Below are positions 29,757 to 37,887 of a stretch of DNA of 64,000 nt, piece after piece. Numbering within the stretch: the stretch's first letter is position 1; each line of letters starts with the position of its first letter. Source of the stretch: Clostridium sp. Marseille-P299. Its GTDB lineage: Bacteria; Bacillota; Clostridia; Lachnospirales; Lachnospiraceae. Under the pieces are notes generated by a model. That model saw only the letters and a program-made list of their open reading frames with translations, was not told the DNA's origin and searched no databases. The translations under genes were made by a program, and so were the position numbers. The stretch spans positions 250,501 through 314,500 of the forward strand of contig NZ_FJVE01000006.1 in assembly GCF_900078195.1 (NCBI RefSeq), read 5' to 3'.

Positions 29757-31163
29757 TTATTCCAATGTAACTTCCGGTAAATCCAAATTATATTCTACCT
29801 TATACTTATTAATCATGTCAACTAATTCACCATCAGTCATTACTGTAATTCTTCCTTCTTCATATTCCTTATCAACTTCTTCTTTGATACGATTCACCAT
29901 AGGGTGTGATTTATCTAATTGAAGTTCATCTTTTAAATGATAATATGTATTAATCCAGTGTGCAATTCCAGCCAAACCAGACGTATTAGAAACAGAAACT
30001 AAGACTGGGCGTTTTAAAAACTTTTCAGTATCAAATATATTATAAATTTCTTCACTCTTTAACAAACCATCTGCATGAATTCCAGCTCGTGTTACATTAA
30101 AATTCTTTCCAACAAATGGTGTTCTATGTGGTATTTTATAACCAATTTCTTTAGTAAAGTACTCAGCCAATTCTGTAATGACTGTAGTATCCATGCCATC
30201 TAGAGAACCTTTTAACTGGGCATATTCAAATACCATTGCCTCAAGTGGTGTATTTCCTGTTCTCTCTCCAATTCCAAATAAAGAACAATTGATACCACAA
30301 GCACCATAGATCCAGGCTGTAGTTGAATTTGTTACTGCTTTATAAAAATCATTATGTCCATGCCACTCTAATAATTCCGATGGTACACCAGCATGGGTAA
30401 TTAAACTATAAATAATTCCTTGCACAGATCGTGGAATTACCGCTCCTGGAAAATTAACTCCATATCCCATAGTATCACAAGCACGTATCTTAACTGGAAT
30501 TCCATATTCTGTACCGAGCTTCATTAACTCAAAACAAAAAGGAATAACAAATCCATGAATATCCGAACGTGTAATATCTTCTAAGTGACATCTTGGAGCA
30601 ACACCAGTCTCTAGACATTCTCTAACTATATTTAAATAATGATTCATTGCCTGACTTCTTGTCATTTTCATTTTATAGAAAATATGATAATCAGAACAAC
30701 TTACCAAAATTCCTGTTTCCTTAAGACCGATCTCTTTTACAAGCTCGAAGTCTTTCTTATTTGCACGGATCCATGATGTAATTTCAGGGAATTGATATCC
30801 ACGTTCCATACATTTGTAAACGGCATCTCTGTCTTTTTTACTATATAAAAAGAACTCGCTTTGCCTTATGATTCCATTTGGACCACCCAATCGGTGTAAA
30901 TAATCATAGATAGTTACAATTTGTTCAGTCGTATAAGGAGCTCTAGACTGTTGTCCATCACGAAATGTCGTATCAGTAATCCAAATCTCTTCTGGCATAT
31001 TATGGGGTACGATTCGATCGTTGAATGCAATTTTAGGTATTTCATCATATGGAAATAGATTTCGAAATACGTTCGGTGCCTCAACATCTACCAATTCGTA
31101 AATGTGCTCTTCTAGAGAAAGTAAATTATTATGCATGTTCATATAAACTCTACGATTCTTCAT
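29757..31163 (-). CDS. Re-type citrate synthase (HMGL/isopropylmalate synthase-like)
   Basis: 468 aa. The barrel begins with the HMGL-like signature ITDTTFRDGQQSRAPY and carries HLEDITRSD, RACDTMGYG and EWHGHNDFYKA metal and substrate motifs. The close resemblance to the clostridial Re-citrate synthase group (often misnamed homocitrate synthase or histone methyltransferase) is family knowledge; sequence alone cannot fully exclude homocitrate or citramalate synthase. GGAG lies 7 nt before ATG 31163. Coupling with isocitrate dehydrogenase supports citrate as the product, feeding 2-oxoglutarate and glutamate. Confidence 0.85.
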   Translation of the reverse strand: MKNRRVYMNMHNNLLSLEEHIYELVDVEAPNVFRNLFPYDEIPKIAFNDRIVPHNMPEEIWITDTTFRDGQQSRAPYTTEQIVTIYDYLHRLGGPNGIIRQSEFFLYSKKDRDAVYKCMERGYQFPEITSWIRANKKDFELVKEIGLKETGILVSCSDYHIFYKMKMTRSQAMNHYLNIVRECLETGVAPRCHLEDITRSDIHGFVIPFCFELMKLGTEYGIPVKIRACDTMGYGVNFPGAVIPRSVQGIIYSLITHAGVPSELLEWHGHNDFYKAVTNSTTAWIYGACGINCSLFGIGERTGNTPLEAMVFEYAQLKGSLDGMDTTVITELAEYFTKEIGYKIPHRTPFVGKNFNVTRAGIHADGLLKSEEIYNIFDTEKFLKRPVLVSVSNTSGLAGIAHWINTYYHLKDELQLDKSHPMVNRIKEEVDKEYEEGRITVMTDGELVDMINKYKVEYNLDLPEVTLE

Positions 31164-31215
31164 GTCGACTCTCCTTATTCACCCTGTATAGTATCATTTG
31201 CTGATTTATTGTCTT

Positions 31216-31244
31216 ATTGTATACAATTATACTATTCCTGTCAA
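31216..31244 (-). promoter_or_regulatory. Promoter of the Re-citrate synthase operon with GntR-like operator
   Basis: Minus strand TTGACA (31239-31244), 17-bp spacer, TACAAT (31216-31221). The perfect palindrome ATTGTATACAAT (31216-31227) covers the -10. Its TTGTATACAA core is that of the B. subtilis GntR operator, so repression by the downstream GntR protein is likely (inference). Confidence 0.7.
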
Positions 31245-31285
31245 CAAATAATTATAAGTCTAAAACTAATAATCATATAATTTCT

Positions 31286-31314
31286 TTGCTTATTTGAAGG
31301 CTATATAATATAAT
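31286..31314 (+). promoter_or_regulatory. Candidate promoter of the chemoreceptor gene
   Basis: TTGCTT (31286-31291), 17-bp spacer, TATAAT (31309-31314), about 155 bp before the ATG at 31469. The leader is AT-rich without clear structure. Confidence 0.45.
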
Positions 31315-31468
31315 ACATTTATTGAATAATTACTATTATCGAAATAATATTAAAAAAGAAATATTCCTTACCAAGATTCAAAAAATTAACTAAATTATTT
31401 TGAATTCGATTTACTTTTTGGTAAATTATTTTATTTTAAGTTTATTTTGAATTTTGGAGGAAAACTTT

Positions 31469-33166
31469 ATGAAATTACGATTTAAGTTAATTGGATTTAC
31501 CGTTATCATTTTATTAATTACTACTTTATTAGTGAGTCTAACTACGAATACAACGATACGAAACTCACTCACTAATACTTACAAAACCGTTGTATCTCAA
31601 GACTTAAACCTCTCCTATGAAATACTGGATCATTCCTATCCTGGAGACTTTTCTTTAGATTCCAACGGACATTTATACAAAGGTGGACATTTATTAAATA
31701 ATGAAACTTCTTTTATTGATACGGTATCTAAACACACAGGCTACTATGTTACCATATTCGCTATGGATACAAGAATAGCAACGAATTTTTTAGATGAATC
31801 TGGTGAGCGCGCCATTGGAACAAAAGCCTCCGATATGGTAATTGATAAGGTTTTAGACAATGGAGAAATCTATACTTCTACTCTTAATGTAATGAATGTT
31901 TTAACCAGAGCTATTTATATGCCTTTATTAGATGCACAAGGTGCTGTCGTAGGAATGTTATATCTAGGAATGCCTCAATCTATGATTCAACAAGTCATTT
32001 TTGATGCGATAAAAAATATATCCTTTGTACTTGGATGTATTACACTTATTGGTATCGTTCTATTTTATTTCTTTGGTAGCTCTATTGTAAAATCGTTGCA
32101 AACAGTGATATCCGCTTTTGAACGTATGTCAAACAAAGATTTTACTGGAAGCATCCCAGAACGATTTACAAGGCGAAAAGATGAAATTGGGGCCTTAGCT
32201 AGAGAAGCCAATCAATTAAAAACAGAATTAATAAGGATAATACAAACAATTACAGAAACAGCCGCAACATTAGATAATTCTTTAAATAATACCACTAAGC
32301 AGCTAACAGAATTAAATTCTAATTTAAATGATGTTTCCGCTACTACAGAAGAAATATCTGCTGGTATGGAAGAAACGAGTGCTTCCATGGGAGAAGTTCA
32401 AAACTCCTCATATGCGTTAGAAAAAGCGGCAATTAATATTTCATTACAGGCAAAGGATGGAGCTACTGCTGCTACAGAGATTAAAAATCGTGCAATTAGC
32501 TTAAAAACAAATGCCTTTGAATCACAGAAGAAAACCAATGACATCATTATAGAATCAAAAGATAAACTTACTTCTGCAATTGAACAAGCAAAAAGTATCG
32601 ATGAAATTAAAATATTATCTGATACAATTTTAACTATAACTTCAAAAACTAGCTTATTATCATTAAATGCTTCTATTGAAGCAGCGAGGGCAGGGGAAAG
32701 TGGACGTGGCTTCGCAGTTGTAGCTGATGAAATCAAAGAACTTGCGGAAGCGTCTAGTAGCACAGTAAATAAAATTCAGGAAGTTACGTCTCTCGTTACT
32801 AATGCAGTTGAAAATTTAATTTCATGCTCAAATTACATATTACAGTTCATGGATCAAAATGTAGTAACTGCCTATGAGGAATTAGTAACTACAGGGGAAC
32901 AATATTACAATGATTCTTTATTTGTAACTACTTTAGTCGATCATCTAAAAACAATGTCGGAACAGATTCAAGATTCTATAAATAACATGGCGACTGTTTT
33001 AACTCAAATAACAACAGCTACAGATGAAAGTGCCAACGGAAGTACTTCCATTGCTGAATCCATCAGTGATATTAATATCGCCTCATCTTCTATTGCTTCT
33101 ACAAATTTAGTAACGAAAGAGACATCTGAAAAGTTAAGAAGTTATATAGAGGAATTTCATATATAA
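31469..33166 (+). CDS. Methyl-accepting chemotaxis protein with extracytoplasmic Cache-like sensor
   Basis: 565 aa from ATG 31469 (GGAGG 8 nt upstream; the TTG at 31454 is the ribosome site itself). TM1 spans about residues 8-26, followed by a ~155-residue sensor resembling single Cache domains ([36 protein letters not shown]), TM2 near 182-202, HAMP, and a signalling domain with the hairpin tip [20 protein letters not shown] and [15 protein letters not shown]. The ligand is unknown. No che genes adjoin. Confidence 0.93.
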   Translation: MKLRFKLIGFTVIILLITTLLVSLTTNTTIRNSLTNTYKTVVSQDLNLSYEILDHSYPGDFSLDSNGHLYKGGHLLNNETSFIDTVSKHTGYYVTIFAMDTRIATNFLDESGERAIGTKASDMVIDKVLDNGEIYTSTLNVMNVLTRAIYMPLLDAQGAVVGMLYLGMPQSMIQQVIFDAIKNISFVLGCITLIGIVLFYFFGSSIVKSLQTVISAFERMSNKDFTGSIPERFTRRKDEIGALAREANQLKTELIRIIQTITETAATLDNSLNNTTKQLTELNSNLNDVSATTEEISAGMEETSASMGEVQNSSYALEKAAINISLQAKDGATAATEIKNRAISLKTNAFESQKKTNDIIIESKDKLTSAIEQAKSIDEIKILSDTILTITSKTSLLSLNASIEAARAGESGRGFAVVADEIKELAEASSSTVNKIQEVTSLVTNAVENLISCSNYILQFMDQNVVTAYEELVTTGEQYYNDSLFVTTLVDHLKTMSEQIQDSINNMATVLTQITTATDESANGSTSIAESISDINIASSSIASTNLVTKETSEKLRSYIEEFHI

Positions 33167-33215
33167 TATGGACGAATAAGGAGCACAGTCGCTTTTGCAT
33201 GAAAGAAAATAACAT

Positions 33216-33240
33216 AAATGCATTTCCATAAGTGCATAGG
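33216..33240. repeat. Short motif shared with the aroC downstream element
   Basis: AAATGCATTTCCATAAGTGC followed by ATAGG resembles the right end of the element at 27545-27572. A GCACAGTC copy also lies just upstream (33183-33190). Confidence 0.35.
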
Positions 33241-33336
33241 TTCTTTTGTTTTGTGCAATCGGCATTATAATTTTGAAAACGGGATTTTAGCATCCAAATC
33301 TCAATATAAAATAAAGCTTATTTATTTCAATTAATT

Positions 33337-33392
33337 AAAAAGCGTTTTATATATTCCAATATGTTATTGGGGCATATATAAAACGCTTTTCT
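33337..33392. terminator. Bidirectional terminator between chemoreceptor and mgsA
   Basis: AAAAGCGTTTTATATATTCC (33337-33356) pairs with the complementary arm ending AAAACGCTTTT (33371-33390). Both strands end in T-rich tails. Confidence 0.8.
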
Positions 33393-33416
33393 TTAATTTT
33401 AATTAGTTTCAGAAAT

Positions 33417-33899
33417 TTATTCCTTTGAAAACTGTTCAAGTCTAGACTGCATTGTTTTATTAAAATTAGAAACTTTTCTATCGTATTCTTCATTCATTAA
33501 TTTAGACTGTAATAGAAAATCAGCAGTTGCTAAATTATTGGCAATTGGAATATCATACACTACAGCAATACGTAATAATGCCTTTACGTCTGGATCATGT
33601 GGTTGTGATTCTAGTGGATCCCATAAGAATACAACAAAGTCCACTTTACCTTCCACGATTCTAGCACCTATTTGCTGATCACCACCAAGTGGGCCACTAT
33701 TATATGCTTTTACTGGTAAACCAGTTTGTTCTGATAACAATCTTGCTGTTGTTCCTGTACCACATAAGGTATGCTTTTTTAATTCTTCTTTATGTCTTTG
33801 TGCCCATTCGACAAGTTCTTTCTTTTTACCATCGTGTGCGATTAATGCAATATGTTTTGTCTTTTCAATCTTAAAAAAGATATAATCGTCCTGTAACAT
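33417..33899 (-). CDS. mgsA: Methylglyoxal synthase
   Basis: 160 aa from ATG 33899, which GGAG precedes by 7 nt; the GTG one codon upstream is too close. It converts dihydroxyacetone phosphate to methylglyoxal and phosphate. Motifs: IALIAHDGKKKELVEW, CGTGTTARLLSEQTGL, GPLGGDQQIGARI with the catalytic Asp, and FLWDPLESQPHDPDVKALLR with the second Asp and His. Length and motifs are typical. It is monocistronic. Confidence 0.96.
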   Translation of the reverse strand: MLQDDYIFFKIEKTKHIALIAHDGKKKELVEWAQRHKEELKKHTLCGTGTTARLLSEQTGLPVKAYNSGPLGGDQQIGARIVEGKVDFVVFLWDPLESQPHDPDVKALLRIAVVYDIPIANNLATADFLLQSKLMNEEYDRKVSNFNKTMQSRLEQFSKE

Positions 33900-34312
33900 C
33901 ACTTATCTCCTTATCGTTATATCGTGTTAAACAATATATTGTAACATATATTATTTTTTATGTATATTACAAATGCAATACTATAAAAATATTATTGCAT
34001 CTGGCTTTTTTATATATATTTATTTTACCAAAGGTGATACTTAAGTGCAAGTAAAAACACTGTAATCAGCTTTCATAAGTATTGTAAAAGTAAGCTTTCC
34101 TTTTTAATTAATAATTTTTCTAAATTAAGAATTCCAGAAATTTATAAGAAAACCTTTAAAAAAATATACAAAAATGTTATGATATCTATATAAAACATGT
34201 ACTATATGCATGGAGATAAAAGTGAATGAAATCACTTTTGTTCTAATAGAACCCGCAATGTGGTTTCTTTAATAAAATTTGTGCCGCTATGTGCGGCGGA
34301 ATGGGAGAAGTT
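33900..34312. other. Divergent intergenic region mgsA/carbamate kinase
   Basis: About 410 bp. A hairpin ATGCAATA / TATTGCAT with a T-rich tail sits at 33973-34011 although no plus-strand gene ends here. The 100 bp before the kinase contain three small hairpins: AAAGTGA/TCACTTT near 34218-34240, GAACC/GGTTTC near 34248-34267, and GCCGC/GCGGC near 34283-34297. They may form a regulated leader, but I recognise no known riboswitch. Confidence 0.4.
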
Positions 34313-35245
34313 ATGAAAAAGCAAACACTTGTAGTTGCACTAGGCAGAAGTGCATTTGGAGAAACATTTCCTGAACAACGTAAAAATGTATCAATAGCAG
34401 CAAAAGCGATTGCTGATTTAGTTGAAGCCAATTATAAAATTGTAATTACTCATAGTAATGGTCCTCAAGTAGGTATGGTACATACTGCTATGACCGAATT
34501 TAGCCGTTTAGATGACCGCTATACCGTTGCCCCAATGTCCTTATGTGGTGCAATGAGCCAAGGTTATATTGGTTTTGACTTACAAAATGCCATTCGTACC
34601 GAACTTTTAAATCGTGGTATTTTTAAACCTGTATCCACCATTATAACTCAAGTAAAAGTAGATCCTTTTGACAAGGCATTTAGCAACCCTTCTAAAGTAA
34701 TCGGTCGCTATATGACTAAGGAAGAAGCAGAAGCAGAAGAACGCAAAGGTAACTATGTAGTAGAGGAAGAAAAAGGATTCCGTCGTATCATTGCAGCTCC
34801 AAATCCTATGGATATTTATGAAATTGATGCTATCAAAGCATTGGTTGATGCAGATCAAATCGTTATTGCAGGTGGCGGCGGTGGTATACCAGTTCTTGAG
34901 CAAGGAACAGTATTAAAAGGCGCAAGCGCAATTATTGAAAAAGATTTAACTGCTGCAAAACTTGCAGAATTATTACATGCAGATACTCTTTTATTCTTAA
35001 CAGGAGTTGAGAAAGTTGCTCTTAATTATGGCACTGAAAATGAAAAATTCTTAGATTCTATTACTTCAGAAGAAGCTGCAGAGTATATGAAAGATGGATA
35101 TTTTGCAAAAGGTGCTATGCTTCCAAAGGTAAGTGCTGCGGTATCCTTTGTAAATGAGGATTCTTCAAGAAAAGCAATTATTACTAAAATTGACCGTGCT
35201 ATCGATGCTCTTGCTGGGAAAACTGGTACAGTTATTACAAAATAA
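34313..35245 (+). CDS. arcC: Carbamate kinase-like amino acid kinase
   Basis: 310 aa from ATG 34313 (GGGAG just upstream; the ATG at 34289 lacks a site). Family: amino acid kinase fold, making ATP from carbamoyl phosphate. Motifs: VITHSNGPQVGM, VIGRYMTKEEAEA, IVIAGGGGGIPVL, ASAIIEKDLTAAKLAELL and FLTGVEKVALNYG. The glycine-rich N-terminal loop, usually ALGGNAL in carbamate kinases, reads ALGRSAFG here. No arginine deiminase genes are adjacent, so the carbamoyl phosphate source is unclear. Confidence 0.85.
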   Translation: MKKQTLVVALGRSAFGETFPEQRKNVSIAAKAIADLVEANYKIVITHSNGPQVGMVHTAMTEFSRLDDRYTVAPMSLCGAMSQGYIGFDLQNAIRTELLNRGIFKPVSTIITQVKVDPFDKAFSNPSKVIGRYMTKEEAEAEERKGNYVVEEEKGFRRIIAAPNPMDIYEIDAIKALVDADQIVIAGGGGGIPVLEQGTVLKGASAIIEKDLTAAKLAELLHADTLLFLTGVEKVALNYGTENEKFLDSITSEEAAEYMKDGYFAKGAMLPKVSAAVSFVNEDSSRKAIITKIDRAIDALAGKTGTVITK

Positions 35246-35277
35246 AAGTTATACGGAATTTATTGAGTTTACAAAGT

Positions 35278-35305
35278 CCTGTCTACTTCATAGAAATGAC
35301 GATTT
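35278..35305. repeat. 28-bp motif in inverse orientation to 27545-27572
   Basis: The complement of this stretch matches the motif at 27545-27572 in 23 of 28 positions (AAAT-GTCATTTC-AT-AAGTA pattern). It lies downstream of the carbamate kinase gene. Confidence 0.45.
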
Positions 35306-35399
35306 GCATATCGCTTAAAGACTCATGCTTTCATTCCAATGCATAAATAATTAGCGTGCTTCCAATAATATGAATACGTATTATAATAGGAGGTAACAT

Positions 35400-35552
35400 A
35401 TGGCAAAAGATTCACAGTTAGACCCAAAAGAGGTACGCAAAGAAAAAGCAAAAGGTGGACCTACCATGGCAGAAAGTGCATTAGATGGAGAAAGCAATAA
35501 CACAAAAAAACAGTCAGGCAATCGTCATAAACCTGGCAGTGATAAGAAATAA
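35400..35552 (+). CDS. Small hydrophilic protein, 50 aa
   Basis: ATG at 35400 follows a strong AGGAGG by 7 nt. The 50-residue product starts MAKDSQLDPKEVRKEKAKGG and ends HKPGSDKK. It is rich in Lys, Asp, Ser and Asn, has no hydrophobic core, and is probably disordered. A very large terminator follows at 35581. I recognise no family. The ribosome site and independent terminator argue for a real gene. Confidence 0.65.
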   Translation: MAKDSQLDPKEVRKEKAKGGPTMAESALDGESNNTKKQSGNRHKPGSDKK

Positions 35553-35580
35553 TATTAAGCCGTTTATTCCAATATAGTCA

Positions 35581-35672
35581 AAAAAATCGCTATGCTTAAT
35601 TGTAAAGTGAACCATTTCATTAAACTTTTGTCTAACAAAATGGTTCACTTTATGGTAAGCATAGCGATTTTT
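35581..35672. terminator. 92-nt bidirectional terminator hairpin
   Basis: AAAAAATCGCTATGCTTA, then AAAGTGAACCATTT, pair with AAAATGGTTCACTTT, then TAAGCATAGCGATTTTT. The two paired blocks are separated by a small internal loop. It lies between convergent genes and both strands end in T runs. Confidence 0.85.
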
Positions 35673-35675
35673 CAT

Positions 35676-36662
35676 TTATATAATAATTAACAATCCTATA
35701 TTTCTAATAAGTCCAGATTTTAAGAACCCATATCGAAGCAATAAATATCTCTTTTTTAACCAATTTGAATCTGCTATTAAGGTAAATTCAGATATCAATT
35801 TCTTCTCTTCTTCTGATAACTCATCTTGATAGATTCTTAAAAATTCTTTTCCTTGATTGATACAAGCATTTATGCTTATCTTTTGGTTATTTAATGACTT
35901 AACTCGTTGTTTTACATATTCACCAAAACTCTTACTACCAACTACATTATTTCCATGTTGTCTATATTGTATAGTGGAAGTAGCGACATAACTAATATGA
36001 CCAAAGCTTGCCGCTATTAATCCTAGCCACCAATCATGAAGTCTTGCTGCGTCAGGCAATTCCTTTAAACATTCTACCATAGAACGATTTACCATTACAG
36101 TACAACCAATGCATTTATTCTCCATTAGCATATGTGCTAGATCAGTGCGATATGGATATAGGCATTGGCTTCGGAAAAAGGAATGATAAATAAGCTCTAA
36201 ATTCTCATCCACTACATTTGCATCGGTAAAAACTAAGTGGGCTTTATCCTTACCAAACTTTTTTTCTATAAATTTCATACGTTCTAGGGTTATCTTAATT
36301 TTATCACGATTCCATACATCGTCTTGATCACAAAACATATAATACCTAGCATGATTACTGGAACAAGGCATCTTTGAAGCATTATCGGATGTTCCTTCTA
36401 CGTTCGTTAGATCATATACTCTCTTTAATCCATTTAAAAAGTTCAAAGTAGAGCCTAGGTTCTTTTCATTTTGGCTTACTTGAATTCGTTCCGGAAATTT
36501 TGATTCAAAACTTTTTGCTATCTCAATCGTCGCATCGGTAGATCCATCGTCAAAAATAAATAAACTCCAATCGGTATAGTTGGAACCTAATATTGATTCG
36601 ATTTGTTGTTTTATATATTTTTCACCATTATAGGTTGCCATAACGATATTAACCGTACTCAT
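35676..36662 (-). CDS. Glycosyltransferase family 2
   Basis: 328 aa from ATG 36662; GGAGG is 7 nt upstream, and the TTG at 36674 overlaps it. GT-A fold: NIVMATYNGEKYIKQQIESI, FIFDDGSTDATIEIA with the first Asp pair, and MFCDQDDVWNRDKI with the metal-binding DxD. It resembles rhamnosyl- and related transferases used for cell-surface polysaccharides. The start overlaps the previous gene's stop by one base (TAATG), so translation is coupled. Confidence 0.9.
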   Translation of the reverse strand: MSTVNIVMATYNGEKYIKQQIESILGSNYTDWSLFIFDDGSTDATIEIAKSFESKFPERIQVSQNEKNLGSTLNFLNGLKRVYDLTNVEGTSDNASKMPCSSNHARYYMFCDQDDVWNRDKIKITLERMKFIEKKFGKDKAHLVFTDANVVDENLELIYHSFFRSQCLYPYRTDLAHMLMENKCIGCTVMVNRSMVECLKELPDAARLHDWWLGLIAASFGHISYVATSTIQYRQHGNNVVGSKSFGEYVKQRVKSLNNQKISINACINQGKEFLRIYQDELSEEEKKLISEFTLIADSNWLKKRYLLLRYGFLKSGLIRNIGLLIII

Positions 36663-37621
36663 TATTTCCTCCAATATCCCTTATTCATACTACTCCATAC
36701 TACAAGATTCTTGGGTAAAGTGGAATAATGCTTTCCCATGAAATATCCAATATATTTTGCTGCGCTTTCAAAAAAATATTCAATCATTTCTAAATATTCT
36801 TTGCGATCCGCTAAAAATGATAGTGTTTGTTTTACCATTTTCATCCCTTCTGACTCTGATGGAACGGATGAAAATACTTCTTTATACTCATAGTGTGACA
36901 CACCTAAATCAAAGTTTCTATGAAATTGCTCTTCAATCGTATAATTATGAGAATGTATCACCATTGCATCTGCCGCATAAGCAATTTTATAGCCTGCTTC
37001 AATGACTTTTGATGCAAATATCATGTCTTCATTGAATATTGTACGTGTTACAAATCCCCCTAATTCATCATAGGTTTTTCTACGATACATAGCACATACA
37101 TTGGAACAAAAATATGTTTTTATACCTAAACGTTCTTTGTCTTCCTTTGACTTAATAAATCCTTTCTCAGGATAATTAAAAATTCTAGTATATGCTTCTG
37201 TTATTTTTGCTGTTTCATCTGCCAACTGTCTTGCATAAGCTGCTGATACCATTTCATCTGAAAAAGGAGCTAATAGTTTTTCTATTAAATGCTCATTCTT
37301 TGGCACTGCGTCTTGAGTCATAAATAATAGAAAATCTGAATCACTGAAGCTTGTACCATAATGTCTGGTCGCACCATGATCAAATTCCTCTTTTTTTATG
37401 GATTGAACATCTATATTAATTTCGCCAGTACCTGGAATATGCATTCCACTTAACGTTTTTTCAATACGCTCCTTTATAAGAGGTGTTGAATATTCAGGCA
37501 ATACCTCAGTGTTTAATATTATTATATTTTTAGGTTTATTTGTCTGCTTCACTAACATTTTTAATAAACGCTCAAATTTGTGATTTGGCTTATAAACTGG
37601 AACAATCACATCTACACTCAT
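36662..37621 (-). CDS. Glycosyltransferase family 2, rhamnosyltransferase-like
   Basis: 319 aa. The opening MSVDVIVPVYKPNHKFERLL and the FDHGATRHYG motif are typical of the rhamnosyltransferase group; FLLFMTQDAVPKNEHL carries the acidic metal motif, and FNEDMIFASKVIEAGYKIAY the acceptor-side ED motif. It pairs with the GT at 35676. A short pair without the rest of a polysaccharide operon suggests decoration of a wall glycan (inference). Confidence 0.88.
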   Translation of the reverse strand: MSVDVIVPVYKPNHKFERLLKMLVKQTNKPKNIIILNTEVLPEYSTPLIKERIEKTLSGMHIPGTGEINIDVQSIKKEEFDHGATRHYGTSFSDSDFLLFMTQDAVPKNEHLIEKLLAPFSDEMVSAAYARQLADETAKITEAYTRIFNYPEKGFIKSKEDKERLGIKTYFCSNVCAMYRRKTYDELGGFVTRTIFNEDMIFASKVIEAGYKIAYAADAMVIHSHNYTIEEQFHRNFDLGVSHYEYKEVFSSVPSESEGMKMVKQTLSFLADRKEYLEMIEYFFESAAKYIGYFMGKHYSTLPKNLVVWSSMNKGYWRK

Positions 37622-37790
37622 ATATACCTCCTACAATAGAAGCTCTAAGCCTTAGGCTTACATATATAAATGCATTGTGGCCTATTAGCTATTTTGCTCA
37701 TCTTGTATATTATAACATTTTTTTCGGGTCAATGTATGAAACATTCCCTAAATCGAAGAAAATTTTTATAAACTTTGTTAAATAAAGATT

Positions 37791-37854
37791 TATCTTTCGA
37801 TGGTTTTAGCTTTACACGGTTTAATCTTTAAATGGTTTTATCTTTCGATGGTTT
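37791..37854. repeat. Four exact-length 16-bp tandem units after the aldolase gene
   Basis: Units at 37791, 37807, 37823 and 37839, each 16 bp, with consensus TATCTTTCGATGGTTT; units 1 and 4 are identical. On the minus strand each unit includes GATAAAACC, the 3' arm of the adjoining terminator (37850-37885). Confidence 0.85.
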
Positions 37855-37885
37855 TATCATTAGATCTTTTATAATGATAAAAGCC
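37850..37885 (-). terminator. Terminator of the threonine aldolase operon
   Basis: GGTTTTATCATTA (37850-37862) pairs with TAATGATAAAAGCC (37872-37885), 9-nt loop. It starts 3 bp after the stop codon. Confidence 0.7.
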
Positions 37886-37887
37886 TC

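Noticed and set aside
32398..32763. 121-aa minus-strand frame
   Set aside because: Antisense to the conserved signalling domain of the chemoreceptor, with no ribosome site.
33099..33293. 64-aa minus-strand frame
   Set aside because: It overlaps the end of the chemoreceptor gene and has no ribosome site.
34213..34275. 20-codon leader peptide before the carbamate kinase-like gene
   Set aside because: It has no ribosome binding site; the hairpins in the same stretch are a better explanation.
34607..34903. 98-aa minus-strand frame
   Set aside because: Antisense to well-conserved carbamate kinase motifs.
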